Shown: piece after piece, positions 50,774-60,221 of the stretch | How the letters are laid out: every line of letters starts with the position of its first letter | How positions within the stretch are numbered: position 1 is the stretch's first letter | Source: RGIG5612 sp045598285 | GTDB taxonomy: Bacteria; Bacillota; Clostridia; Lachnospirales; Lachnospiraceae | Assembly (NCBI GenBank): GCA_045598285.1 | Contig: JAZLLU010000025.1 | Span: 12,393-76,392, forward strand | Direction: 5' to 3' | Length of the DNA: 64,000 nt | Notes under the pieces: model-generated | The model's input: only the letters and a program-made list of their open reading frames with translations | The model's database searches: none | What the model was told of the DNA's origin: nothing | Position numbers and translations under genes: made by a program

Positions 50774-52720
50774 TTAGTTCTTTTCTACGAAGGTCGGCAC
50801 TACTTTGTGCAAAGCATCTCTGACTTTATTGTCGTCGCCTTCTTTAACTGCTTCCTTTAAAATTTCTAATTTTTCTTCAAGTGTTTCTTTTGTAAGTGGC
50901 TCATCTTTTTCTATAAAGATTTTATTGTTTTGTGTTTTTGTAAGTGTTTCTGACTTTATTAAAAGTTCTTCATAAAGTTTTTCACCTGGACGAAGTCCTG
51001 TCTCTATAATATCGATATCTTTATATGGCTCAAATCCTGTTAAGTTTATCATGCTTTCTGCGAGTTCTAGAATTTTTACTGGTTTGCCCATATCAAGTAC
51101 GCTAAGTTCTCCATTTTTTGCCATCGCACCTGCTTCTAATACGAGCTGACTTGCTTCTGGGATCGTCATGAAATATCTAATGATTCGTTTGTCGGTAATT
51201 GTTATCGGACCACCATTTGCGATTTGTTTCTTAAATAGCGGAATTACGCTGCCGGCCGAACCTAGTACATTTCCAAATCTCGTACAATTAAAGTTTACAT
51301 CTGGGTTTGTCTGTGCATGACTTAAAACAATCATTTCGCACATTCTTTTTGTTGCGCCCATTATATTTGTTGGGTTAACTGCTTTGTCTGTGCTAACCAT
51401 TATAAATTTCGATGCTTTGTATTCTTCTGTCTTCCTTACTATATTGAGTGTTCCAAAAACATTGTTGTTTACTGCTTCGCAGGTGTTCTTTTCCATAAGA
51501 GGAACATGTTTATGAGCCGCAGCATGAATTACTACATCAGGTTTATACTCGCTAAATATTTTATCTAATGCTTGCTCGTCACATACAGATGCAATCTCGA
51601 CATTTATTTTCAGGTCGTCTTTGTAGGCGATTTTTAATTCTTGTTGGATATCATATGCACCATTCTCATAAATATCTAAGATTATAAGTTGCTTTGGTTG
51701 CATCTTTGCGATTTGTCTGCAAAGTTCGGAGCCGATGCTTCCGCCTCCACCACTTATAAGAACGGTTTTGCCCTTATAATAAGATGTTGTCTTTTCACTA
51801 TTTATTTGAATTTCGTTTCTAAAAAGTAGGTCTTCGGTATCAAACTCCCTTAACTGTCTTTTTGCTGAACTAGCGCTTTGAAGAGCTGGGTAGTCATACA
51901 CTTTTATTTTGAAGCCTTTCTTTTTGTAATCATCGTAAAGTCTTTTTCTTTCTTCTTGTGATTGCTCTGGAAGTGCAAAAATTATTTCTTGCACTTTTAT
52001 ATCATCAAGGATTTCTTGTGATAATTCTTCTTCTTCAATTACCGGAATATCTAATATGCTTCTTCCAACTTTGCCTTCATCAACATCTACAAAGCATACC
52101 GGTGCATACGGCGCACGTGGGTTATTTATTAATTCTTCTGCAAGATTTACGCCTACTCTTCCGGCACCAATTATCGCCACATTTATTTTTCTGTGATTTA
52201 TTTTTACATCTTCGTCTTCGTTTATTTTTATTCCACAAAAGGTCTTAAGGAGTGTTCTAATTAATGCCGCTCCTTTTGTATTCTTTGCGCCTGCTTGGTA
52301 TGCAAAGTAATAAATTAGTCGCATAGTAAACGCACCGAGCAAGCTTAAGCAAACGATTGAAAGTAAACTTATAAACATTATATGTTCAATTGGTAATAAA
52401 AGTTCGAGTATAAAATATAAGATTCCGCCAAGAACATCCGCTACCAGAAGGCGAATATATGCTTTCATTCCGCCATAGCGCCAGATTTGTTTATACACAG
52501 AAAAAGCAAAACGCATGCCAAATATGCACACGAATCCTATTGCTATTTGGATTAACAAACCTCTATTAGAGATTTGGCGATTCCAGCTGACATGCAATCC
52601 AACTATTAGCAAATATGCTATTACAAATACTATTAAATCGTACACAGCAAGGAGCCACTTTATGCTGCCCCTTACCGAGATTCCGTTTCCTTTTTCAACA
52701 GTTTTTTTATTTTTGTCCAT
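50774..52720 (-). CDS. CapD/FlaA1-type nucleotide-sugar 4,6-dehydratase
   Basis: The start at 52720 (MDKNKKTVEKG) is preferred to a GTG at 52738. The 648 residues comprise four or five membrane helices, a first Rossmann domain (VAIIGAGRVGVNLAEEL) and the catalytic dehydratase: VLISGGGGSIGSELCRQIA, AAAHKHVPLME, MVSTDKAVNPTNIMGATKRM (MxxxK replaces YxxxK as in WbpM) and LRPGEKLYEELL. It converts UDP-GlcNAc to a 4-keto-6-deoxy sugar, the first step to FucNAc, QuiNAc or bacillosamine. Confidence 0.93.
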   Translation of the reverse strand: MDKNKKTVEKGNGISVRGSIKWLLAVYDLIVFVIAYLLIVGLHVSWNRQISNRGLLIQIAIGFVCIFGMRFAFSVYKQIWRYGGMKAYIRLLVADVLGGILYFILELLLPIEHIMFISLLSIVCLSLLGAFTMRLIYYFAYQAGAKNTKGAALIRTLLKTFCGIKINEDEDVKINHRKINVAIIGAGRVGVNLAEELINNPRAPYAPVCFVDVDEGKVGRSILDIPVIEEEELSQEILDDIKVQEIIFALPEQSQEERKRLYDDYKKKGFKIKVYDYPALQSASSAKRQLREFDTEDLLFRNEIQINSEKTTSYYKGKTVLISGGGGSIGSELCRQIAKMQPKQLIILDIYENGAYDIQQELKIAYKDDLKINVEIASVCDEQALDKIFSEYKPDVVIHAAAHKHVPLMEKNTCEAVNNNVFGTLNIVRKTEEYKASKFIMVSTDKAVNPTNIMGATKRMCEMIVLSHAQTNPDVNFNCTRFGNVLGSAGSVIPLFKKQIANGGPITITDKRIIRYFMTIPEASQLVLEAGAMAKNGELSVLDMGKPVKILELAESMINLTGFEPYKDIDIIETGLRPGEKLYEELLIKSETLTKTQNNKIFIEKDEPLTKETLEEKLEILKEAVKEGDDNKVRDALHKVVPTFVEKN

Positions 52721-52724
52721 TACC

Positions 52725-54779
52725 TTATATTTTAACACATTTGTTTTTCAACTTAAAGATAATTAATGACACTATAAGTTCTATCGACATCGCAATTATC
52801 ATCACCGCAATGTTGCCTTGTGGAATTATTTTTATTAGCTGCATTCTTAAGATCTCGTCTAGAAGTGTGTGGATTAAAAGCACATACATACTTGCCTTTC
52901 CTATATATGCAATAGCATTTGTAAGCATCGGGCATCCTTCTACTAAAAGATTGCAAAGAATATATGTTGCTAAGATTCCCGCTAATGCTCCAATTATCGC
53001 AAATGCATAGTTTCCGTAATTTCTTCTTGATAATTCTACGCTTCCTTCGTAGATCATATATGCCCAAACTGGAGTTAGTGCGAAGTAAAAGGCCGGATGT
53101 TCTTTTATGTATTCAAGTATATTAAATTTATTAAGCAAATGGCCTGCATGATAAAAGGCGAGCGAATAAAGTGCTATATCTATACTCCAAGGAAGCCAAT
53201 ATCCTGCTTTGCCGATTACGACGCCACCGATTGATAGCGCAATCACAACTATCGTTACTATCCATTCTTTCTTGCAAACTTTTTGAATCAGCGTATAAAG
53301 AATTCGTACTACAAAAAGCATCAAGATAAACCATGCCGGGCCAATTGATTGCACAGTTGTTAGGATATCTTTTGTCAGAATAACTCCTGTTACATATTTT
53401 TTCAGTGCTTCTAGGAAAAATTCTCCTGACCAATTCGGTATGTTTATTAATATTTGTATTACCGCAAAAACTGCATATGGGATAAGTAATGTTTTTGCGG
53501 ATGATATTAATGTGTCTTTTATACTCTTTTCTTTATTGAAAAAGTAGCCGGAAACTACTACGAACGCCGCCATATGACACGAATATATTATTTTAATTAA
53601 CAAATTATCAATTCCGAAGTGTCCGATAATCATTGAGATTATTAACAATCCTCTAAGGACATCTAAAGATTTATCTCGCGGCGAAACATGTTTGATAAGT
53701 TGTTTTTGAAGGTAGGCTTCTTTGTGCGCTTTGTGCTTTTTAACTATTACATCTATCAGGGCTGCAATCGCAATTGATAATACAACCTGGATGCAAACGT
53801 TTAGGCCGTTTTGCAAGAACTCTGCGTTTGCTATTTTTCCATTATCTTTTATTATCGCTGCTGCCAGCGCTCTAAAATATGGTCTGCCCGATTCAAACAA
53901 AAATAGGTGAACACACAAAACATAAATTGAGATGCGACCTATGTAACCTACGATTTTTATTTTATCTACGTGTTTTGCGAGAAGATATACGAGCAAACTT
54001 CCGGCGAATGCGACAATTGTTGAAAGTATTAAATCTGGCGCTGTTGCCGCTACGAAACCATAGTTACAATATCCGAGCGCAATTCCCGCTATCAATACCA
54101 CGCCTGCTAATACGTAGTGCCACCATTTTAGTTTTTCTAGTAGTCCGTTTGTTTTTATTTCATGTCCCGCACAAATAAACGGCGTGGCAAACATTGCCGA
54201 TTGGACGCTAAATGGTAGCCATATAAACTTTGCCGAAACATAGCCGATTAATCCTATTACTACGCTGACTATTATTCTTTTTAGTGTGGTGTCAAATTTG
54301 TTTAAGATTAGTTGGAAGAATATTATTGCGAAGAACATTGCCGGCAAAAACCATATTGCTCCAATTCTTGGAATTGTTGCTAGGCCTAGAAAATTTATAT
54401 CTGTGCCTGATGCAAAGAAAGATGCTAGTAGGCTTTGTCCGATTGCCTTTGTTGTTCCTAGGATTGTTGCGTCGTGGTTGAATACAATTTCTGTTACTGC
54501 ACTTATTATAATCGTTGCGATACATGTAACGAAGTACGGTATCATTAATCGTTTGAATTTTTTATTTACGAATGCTTTATCCAGGGCTACTTTTTTGAAC
54601 GTGTAGCCACAGATTAAGAAAAAGACTGCGAGATGAAAGCCATAGACGAATCCAAGTCCCCACTGTTTGTAGGCGAGGTGGCTTCCTAGGTGGCCTGCCA
54701 TTACAAGAAGCATAGCTATGCCTTTTGCATTATCTATCCAATTTTCTCTTTGTTTTTGTTCCATGATTTTAAAAAGCAT
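52725..54779 (-). CDS. Tandem acyltransferase-3 protein (two catalytic domains)
   Basis: The 684 residues hold two acyltransferase-3 domains in a row. Domain one begins RENWIDNAKGIAMLLVMAGH and domain two at about residue 370 begins SPRDKSLDVLRGLLIISMII with its own GHFG. Each has about ten membrane helices, twice the normal length of the family. Both keep the catalytic histidine. ATG at 54779 has GAAAGAGAT upstream; an ATG five codons in is an alternative. It is the first gene of the large locus, divergent from dacA. The two halves may act as a pseudo-dimer. Confidence 0.87.
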   Translation of the reverse strand: MLFKIMEQKQRENWIDNAKGIAMLLVMAGHLGSHLAYKQWGLGFVYGFHLAVFFLICGYTFKKVALDKAFVNKKFKRLMIPYFVTCIATIIISAVTEIVFNHDATILGTTKAIGQSLLASFFASGTDINFLGLATIPRIGAIWFLPAMFFAIIFFQLILNKFDTTLKRIIVSVVIGLIGYVSAKFIWLPFSVQSAMFATPFICAGHEIKTNGLLEKLKWWHYVLAGVVLIAGIALGYCNYGFVAATAPDLILSTIVAFAGSLLVYLLAKHVDKIKIVGYIGRISIYVLCVHLFLFESGRPYFRALAAAIIKDNGKIANAEFLQNGLNVCIQVVLSIAIAALIDVIVKKHKAHKEAYLQKQLIKHVSPRDKSLDVLRGLLIISMIIGHFGIDNLLIKIIYSCHMAAFVVVSGYFFNKEKSIKDTLISSAKTLLIPYAVFAVIQILINIPNWSGEFFLEALKKYVTGVILTKDILTTVQSIGPAWFILMLFVVRILYTLIQKVCKKEWIVTIVVIALSIGGVVIGKAGYWLPWSIDIALYSLAFYHAGHLLNKFNILEYIKEHPAFYFALTPVWAYMIYEGSVELSRRNYGNYAFAIIGALAGILATYILCNLLVEGCPMLTNAIAYIGKASMYVLLIHTLLDEILRMQLIKIIPQGNIAVMIIAMSIELIVSLIIFKLKNKCVKI

Positions 54780-54797
54780 ATCTCTTTCGATATGCTT
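54774..54797. promoter_or_regulatory. Inverted repeat over the start of the tandem acyltransferase gene
   Basis: AAGCATATC-TCTTTC-GATATGCTT is a perfect nine-base inverted repeat. In the minus-strand mRNA the loop contains the purine Shine-Dalgarno (GAAAGA) and the stem contains the ATG, followed by UUUUU. It could hide the start codon, act as an attenuator, or be a protein-binding site. Confidence 0.5.
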
Positions 54798-54819
54798 GCT
54801 CCAAGCTTAGATAATTAGA

Positions 54820-54851
54820 TTTTACCATAGCGATGCTCTTTTGTGGTAAAA
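54820..54851. promoter_or_regulatory. dacA promoter with inverted repeat
   Basis: TTTTACCA (54820-54827) and TGGTAAAA (54844-54851) are inverted, 16 bases apart. The second half overlaps an extended -10 element TGG-TAAAAT (54844-54852) on the plus strand, 12 bases before the dacA ATG, so the 5' UTR is only about five bases. Confidence 0.5.
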
Positions 54852-54864
54852 TAGAAAACAAGTT

Positions 54865-56214
54865 ATGAAAAAGTTTTTGAAAGTATTTTTAACGAGCTTT
54901 GTTGCTCTTATATTGTCTTTGGCGCCAGCTAGCATTTCTTATGCGGGCTCATGGCCTAGTGGGCCTTCTACCGAGTCGGATTCAATTTTTATTATGGATG
55001 CGTACTCTTCAAACGTCCTTTTTGAAAAGGCGAGCGATGTAAAACGCTATCCTGCTAGCACTACGAAGATTCTTACTTGTCTTTTAGCGCTCGAGAATTC
55101 GTCGATGGATGAGATGGTTGAGTTTTCTTCCCGTGCAGTTAACCTTGAAGAAGGCGCTGTTACGATTGATTCTGTTGAAGGCGAAATAATGCGTATGGAA
55201 GATTTGCTTTATGGGTTAATGCTTCCTTCTGGAAACGATTGTGCTGTTGCTATTGCCGAACATATCGGTGGCTCTGTTGAGGGGTTTGCTAAAATGATGA
55301 ATGATCGCGCAAAAGCTATCGGCGCAACGCACTCTCACTTCGTTAATCCTAATGGCCTTTATGATGACGACCATTATACGACGGCACATGACATAGCTCT
55401 TATTGCTCAAGAAGCTTTCAAAAACTCTGTTTTTGTAAAGATTATTAGTACGCCTCAATACACAGCCGCTCCGACAAACATGACTTCCTCGGAACGTGTA
55501 TTTAAGAATATCAATATGCTGATTCAGCCAGATAGTGAATATTATGACGCAAGGGTTATCGGCGGTAAGACGGGCTTTCTTTATGAGTCAGGTAGGTGTC
55601 TTGTAACTTTTTCGGTTCAAGATAATATGACAGTAATTACAGTTCAGCTTGGTGGCGACCTTAAAGAGATTTTTGCCGAAACCACAGTGCTTCTTGATTA
55701 TATTTTTAAGACTTTTTCTATAAAGAGCGTTGCTCAATTTGAAAATCGATTTGCTTTTGCTTCTTCTAAGTCTAAGGTTGTACTCGATCCAAGTGCACAA
55801 ATTCTTATGTTAAACTCGGTTCCTCTTTCAGATATGGATTCTACAATCACTTTTGCGAAGGATATGAACGAGGCGCAAATCGAGGCCGCGTTGGCAAGTA
55901 GTTCTAGTATCAATTCTAAAGACGCTAAACTTTTTGCTGTGATTAATTATGCTATAGATGGTCACGACCTTGGCTCTGTTAATGTTTATACTGATTCTTC
56001 GCTAAAAATTGCGAAAGCTTCTTTCATAAACGTCAAATATATTAATGTTGTTTTCATAATTATTTTTGTTGTAATAATTCTTGTTTTGATGGCTAGCCTA
56101 GTAGCATCAAAAAAGCGCGCCGCAGCGCGTAGAAATTCTAGAAATGCAACTTCTAGGCCTGGTTCTACGTCTGCTAACTTAAGGCCCTCTTCAAGCTCTC
56201 GTCGCAGAAAATAG
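54865..56214 (+). CDS. dacA: D-alanyl-D-alanine carboxypeptidase (DacA/PBP5 family)
   Basis: 449 residues with a signal peptide (FLTSFVALILSLAPASISYA), the acyl-serine motif STTK in YPASTTKILTCLLAL, SGN in LMLPSGNDCAVAIAE, and KTG in IGGKTGFLYESGR. A membrane helix near residue 395-415 (VVFIIIFVVIILVLMASLVA) is followed by a cytoplasmic tail very rich in Arg and Ser. It trims the terminal D-Ala of peptidoglycan side chains. No clear Shine-Dalgarno is present. It is convergent with the phosphopantetheinyl transferase gene, 11 bases away. Confidence 0.95.
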   Translation: MKKFLKVFLTSFVALILSLAPASISYAGSWPSGPSTESDSIFIMDAYSSNVLFEKASDVKRYPASTTKILTCLLALENSSMDEMVEFSSRAVNLEEGAVTIDSVEGEIMRMEDLLYGLMLPSGNDCAVAIAEHIGGSVEGFAKMMNDRAKAIGATHSHFVNPNGLYDDDHYTTAHDIALIAQEAFKNSVFVKIISTPQYTAAPTNMTSSERVFKNINMLIQPDSEYYDARVIGGKTGFLYESGRCLVTFSVQDNMTVITVQLGGDLKEIFAETTVLLDYIFKTFSIKSVAQFENRFAFASSKSKVVLDPSAQILMLNSVPLSDMDSTITFAKDMNEAQIEAALASSSSINSKDAKLFAVINYAIDGHDLGSVNVYTDSSLKIAKASFINVKYINVVFIIIFVVIILVLMASLVASKKRAAARRNSRNATSRPGSTSANLRPSSSSRRRK

Positions 56215-56225
56215 TTTTCAGCATT

Positions 56226-56927
56226 TTATACTGCGATTGTTTTTTCGCTAAGAAGTTTTATTTCTATTGGCTCTTTTTTCATCGTAGTTATGGCAAGCAT
56301 ATAGTTTGCATCAAACCTAAAGTCTGCATTTTCTATTTCACTCGATTTGCAAACATGCACATATCTTTGTTCAAGATTTTCTAATTTCGTTATAAGTTTT
56401 TCTTCCGTTACTCTAAACTCATTTGGCCTTACTGCTAGTCCGCAGCCTAGATTTTTTAAGTAACTTTCTTTTCCCACCCAGCACTCGTAAAAATATTTTT
56501 TGTGTTCAAGAGGATTCGTGATAAAACTTAAAACGAGCATCTCTTCTTCATGCAAGATTTTATCTAGATGTTCAACTTCTTTTGTTTTGATTGTTTCAAT
56601 ATCGATTCCTACAGGTGCATCGGCAATTGCTACCGCTGCATAATCTTTCGAGTGGGACATGTTAAAATATATTTTTTCAAATCCTTCTACCTTTGTGTTT
56701 AATAAAAGGTTGCCACTTTCTTCTTCTGTGATATCTAATGGCAATATAATTTTACTATCGAGATTTTTTAACGCATGTATTAACAAAAGTTCAACGCATG
56801 CACTAAGTTGCTTATCATCTTCATGAGAGCACTTTTCTATTTTGGCTTTGCGCCCTTTTGAAAGAATCGCCTCATCATATTTAATCTTATCTAATTCGTT
56901 TCTGTCTAATAAGTATGCTTTTACCAT
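56226..56927 (-). CDS. 4'-phosphopantetheinyl transferase (Sfp type)
   Basis: 233 residues with FNMSHSKDYAAVAIADAPVG and VGIDIETIK (metal aspartate and glutamate), then YECWVGKESYLKNLGCGL, the W-KES-Y-K motif. It loads carrier proteins with phosphopantetheine from CoA. No polyketide or peptide synthetase is in the window, so its partner could be the fatty-acid carrier or lie elsewhere. It starts 18 bases after the flavoprotein gene ends. Confidence 0.93.
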   Translation of the reverse strand: MVKAYLLDRNELDKIKYDEAILSKGRKAKIEKCSHEDDKQLSACVELLLIHALKNLDSKIILPLDITEEESGNLLLNTKVEGFEKIYFNMSHSKDYAAVAIADAPVGIDIETIKTKEVEHLDKILHEEEMLVLSFITNPLEHKKYFYECWVGKESYLKNLGCGLAVRPNEFRVTEEKLITKLENLEQRYVHVCKSSEIENADFRFDANYMLAITTMKKEPIEIKLLSEKTIAV

Positions 56928-56945
56928 AACTTTCCTCAGTTCCCA

Positions 56946-57563
56946 TTATTTAATAAAATGTGTAGAAACTTTTGTCTCTTTCTTAGGAAGACCATATTTT
57001 TCTTTGCCTAGCGCAATGCTTTTCATAAGGAATGTCATGTTTCTTGCCAAAGTTCTCATCGTTTGCAATCCTTCCTCGTCTTTCTTTGCATCACCCGGAA
57101 TTAATCCGTGTACACTATTCCAATATTGACTTGATGCGATAGGCATTCCCTGGATTGTAAAATATTTATTGAGTTGATCAAAGGTTGCTGAACATCCGCC
57201 TCTTCTGGCAACTGCCACACTAGCGCCAACCTTCATATTCTTTTCATATCCTGTGCTATAAAAAAGTCTGTCGAGAAATGAAATTATTGTTCCGTTTGCA
57301 CTTGCAAAATAAACTGGCGAGCAAACAACAAGGCCGTCTGCTTCTTCTAATTTTTTAGCAGCTACATTTACGTCATCATCAACCACACACTTTCCAAGCT
57401 TTACGCATTGTAAACATCCAACGCAACCTCTTATATCTTTGCCACCAATATGCATAACATCGCACTCAACTTCTTCTTCCTTAAATGTTTCAACTAGTTC
57501 ATTTATCGCTATTGCAGTATTTCCATTATCCTTTGGACTTCCATTAATAATTAATACCTTCAT
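56946..57563 (-). CDS. Flavodoxin-family NAD(P)H-dependent oxidoreductase
   Basis: ATG at 57563 follows GAAGGAGAAG. The 205 residues start MKVLIINGSPKDNGNTAIAI, the FMN phosphate loop, and continue with GCVGCLQCVKLGKCVVDDDV, a Cys-rich segment typical of iron-sulfur-flavoprotein-like reductases, and VVCSPVYFASANGTIISFLD. It transfers electrons from NAD(P)H to an unknown acceptor. It probably shares a transcript with the Sfp-type gene. Confidence 0.9.
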   Translation of the reverse strand: MKVLIINGSPKDNGNTAIAINELVETFKEEEVECDVMHIGGKDIRGCVGCLQCVKLGKCVVDDDVNVAAKKLEEADGLVVCSPVYFASANGTIISFLDRLFYSTGYEKNMKVGASVAVARRGGCSATFDQLNKYFTIQGMPIASSQYWNSVHGLIPGDAKKDEEGLQTMRTLARNMTFLMKSIALGKEKYGLPKKETKVSTHFIK

Positions 57564-57584
57564 ACTCTTCTCCTTCACTTATAC

Positions 57585-57614
57585 GTAGAGCACTTGACTT
57601 TTAATCAAGTTGTC
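57585..57614 (+). pseudogene. tRNA-Lys (UUU) fragment
   Basis: GTAGAGCA followed by CTTGA-CTTTTAA-TCAAG is a D-arm 3' half joined to a perfect five-pair anticodon stem with anticodon UUU, then TTGTC, as expected for tRNA-Lys. The acceptor stem and T-arm are missing, so it cannot be functional. tRNA genes are favoured integration sites and a fragment is a common trace of an integrated element. Confidence 0.65.
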
Positions 57615-57733
57615 TAAAACTAATTAAAGTATACACCCACAATTTTCATGTTTCAAACCCATTGCCTATACTACTATCTTCCTTTGCGTGTCCACGGGAA
57701 AGGGACTGCGCGCATCTGCTTTCAGATTACAAA

Positions 57734-58651
57734 TCAGTTTTTTACGATGGCATCGATCAGCGCATTTGTAATGTGCTGGAATCTTGAGGCTTCCGCTTCA
57801 GCGCAGAGCATAACATACTCAGTTCCGTCATCAACGACAGCCCTTGTTTTGAAAATCCCGTCATCGATATACCCGATGAAAGCAAGTGTGAGGTTATTTC
57901 TGTACATCACCTCGCCCCGGAGAAGATCATAGCTTTCATCGTAAAGCGAAATGATTTCCTCTAGTGTCCATCCATCCTCGGCAAGTTCGGCATATTGACT
58001 GTCCGAGACGTCATTGAGCAGATCCGGCTCGATAGCCTCGGCCGGGAAGTCATTCTTGGAAAACTGTCGGACGCGAAGTAGGGGAAGCCGGTCATTTTCC
58101 GTGAGATATTCCATATCAAAAATCAACGGACTGTCATTTTGTTCTTGAGCATCGTATTCGCGAATCATGTGGATAGACAAATCACCGGAACCAAAGGAAA
58201 CAGGTTCTGTTTTGAACATGGTACAGACTTCAACGAAATTTGCATCGGCTTCGTAAATGTATGCCTGAACAATATAATGCTCGTCTTCCATGGATTCATA
58301 GTAATTCAAAACTGCGACGGGGACGTTCCGATCAGTCAGCATATTGCAGAAAATATTATGTTCAGCTGCCTGCTGTTGCCCGAATTCTTCCAGAGAAACG
58401 TCATCTTCCTTGGGAAAGCTGTAAACGTATACATCGGCCTGATTGGTATCGGTTGTATAAATTCCGATAAGACCCTGTTCTCCGGCGTTATCAGGGAGCT
58501 CTGCAACAATATGTGCCTCGTCGAGTATCCACATCGGCAGATTGTCCCCAAGTGGAATTTCCGTGACAGAGGTAGCCCTGCTGCAGCCGCTCAGACAAAA
58601 CGTAAAAATCAACAGTACAGCAGCATAGAAAATTTTTTTGCATTTTTTCAT
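57734..58651 (-). CDS. Lipoprotein of unknown function
   Basis: AGGAGG lies nine bases before the ATG. 305 residues begin MKKCKKIFYAAVLLIFTFCL followed by the lipobox SGC. The mature part has several beta strands with YTTDTNQADVYVYSFPKEDD and a C-terminal region with FIGYIDDGIFKTRAVVDDG; I do not recognise the family. Base composition is clearly less AT-rich than that of the preceding genes (many GCG, CTG and CGG codons), which suggests transfer. It is single, between the tRNA fragment and the ATPase. Confidence 0.75.
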   Translation of the reverse strand: MKKCKKIFYAAVLLIFTFCLSGCSRATSVTEIPLGDNLPMWILDEAHIVAELPDNAGEQGLIGIYTTDTNQADVYVYSFPKEDDVSLEEFGQQQAAEHNIFCNMLTDRNVPVAVLNYYESMEDEHYIVQAYIYEADANFVEVCTMFKTEPVSFGSGDLSIHMIREYDAQEQNDSPLIFDMEYLTENDRLPLLRVRQFSKNDFPAEAIEPDLLNDVSDSQYAELAEDGWTLEEIISLYDESYDLLRGEVMYRNNLTLAFIGYIDDGIFKTRAVVDDGTEYVMLCAEAEASRFQHITNALIDAIVKN

Positions 58652-58835
58652 AAAAACTTACCTCCTAAATTCTTAACATCAATACCACCGTCTCGACATG
58701 GCTCGATTATTCTAGATTGATGTCAGATTTTTGCCTTGTTTTCCCTCTGTTCGTGGAAACAAATCTATCGCCGAATATGGGCGACATCTATTTCGGGGTC
58801 TAACCTTGCGTGTTCGCGAGAGCAGGTCCGTCCAA

Positions 58836-60065
58836 TTAGAACAAGTATGAATCCCGCATAAATGGTCCTATATTCGTATGAATAATTCCGTTTCGGTTTT
58901 GAATCAAATCGTTTCGGGTCATTACATACTTTGGATAATTATCTTTTATGCTTTCCAACGGTCGATATTCCCGGTTTTCCGTTTCAAGACTATTTTGTAT
59001 AGTCATAGCAACCTGCACGTAGGAATACTGCTGACTACGATTACGCAGAATAAAATCGCACTCCAGCTTACCTATTCTGCCTACACTGACAGAATACCCC
59101 TTAGCTTTGGCATAAATATACACAATATTTTCAAGGACGGGACCATAATTGATGCGGTTATCTGTGTTGAATGCAAAGTAAAAGCCAAGATCCGTCAGAT
59201 AATATTTTTGTTCTCCTCCAATAGACTTTCTCGATTTCAAATCGAATCGTTCACATTTATGAAGAACTTTTGCATCAATCAGCACCTGAATATATCGATT
59301 CAATGTTTCACGCTTAATATCACTTCCGGCTTTATGAAAATCTTCCAGAATATTTGTCAGGCTGGTCGTTGCACCAAAATTATTGATGATGTATCGCTGA
59401 ACCTGTTCAAAAACAGAAACATTTCTAATCTGCACTCTTCGACGTATATCTTTTTCAAATATTTCAGATAGTACACTCCGTATATAAATGGCCTTGTCTT
59501 CGGCCGATTCATAATCAAGCGTCTTAGGAAAGCCTCCTTCCCTTATATATTGTTCAAACTCAGCCATCACATCATAGTCGACATACTTTCCTAAAAATTC
59601 TTTCATTTTCAGATATTCATCAAATGTCAGCGGGAACAATTCAAACTCTATATAGCGACCTGTCAGTTTCGTCATCAGTTCTCCGCTCAGCAGATAAGAA
59701 TTAGAACCAGTGATAAAAATTGAATACTCACCTTCTTCCCGGAACGAATTGATAACTTCCTCAAATCCGACAACATTTTGAATCTCATCAATAAACACAT
59801 ATTTTGTTCCGGCCTTCGGACACAAACGGTCTAAAAGTTCCTCAAGTTGCTCCGACGTTTGTACCCTTTTATATCCGCGCTTATCCAAATTGATATAGAT
59901 AATATTTCCTTCTTGAATCCCACTCTCCTTTAGTTCTTCTGCAATGGTCTGCATCAGACAGGATTTTCCGCATCTGCGTATCCCGGTAATTACTTTAATC
60001 ATGCCAGTGTCGTGATAAAACCCCCTGATTTTCCGTAGATAGTTTTCTCTTCTGTACAGTTTCAT
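58836..60065 (-). CDS. AAA ATPase with DUF4143 domain
   Basis: 409 residues: RKIRGFYHDTGMIKVITGIR, Walker A GIRRCGKSCLM, Walker B KYVFIDEIQNVVG, the sensor ITGSNSYLLSGELMTKLTGR, then FPLTFDEYLKMK and a C-terminal DUF4143 nuclease-like segment with KGYSVSVGRIGKLECDFILR. The family is widespread, often horizontally spread, with no firm role, and may act on DNA or in regulation. Codon use is like the adjoining lipoprotein gene. It follows a different promoter and is monocistronic. Confidence 0.9.
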   Translation of the reverse strand: MKLYRRENYLRKIRGFYHDTGMIKVITGIRRCGKSCLMQTIAEELKESGIQEGNIIYINLDKRGYKRVQTSEQLEELLDRLCPKAGTKYVFIDEIQNVVGFEEVINSFREEGEYSIFITGSNSYLLSGELMTKLTGRYIEFELFPLTFDEYLKMKEFLGKYVDYDVMAEFEQYIREGGFPKTLDYESAEDKAIYIRSVLSEIFEKDIRRRVQIRNVSVFEQVQRYIINNFGATTSLTNILEDFHKAGSDIKRETLNRYIQVLIDAKVLHKCERFDLKSRKSIGGEQKYYLTDLGFYFAFNTDNRINYGPVLENIVYIYAKAKGYSVSVGRIGKLECDFILRNRSQQYSYVQVAMTIQNSLETENREYRPLESIKDNYPKYVMTRNDLIQNRNGIIHTNIGPFMRDSYLF

Positions 60066-60221
60066 ATCTTACCGCTCCTTTTCATACAAAACTATAGCAT
60101 TTATATCGTGTTAAATCAAGTTTAAGGGGGTATTTTTTGCAATTTTGTTTAATTCTACACCTTATACTTGCGGTTTGAAGTTGCCTGGCGCTTTTCGCTC
60201 TGGCTCCATTCATAAAAAATC

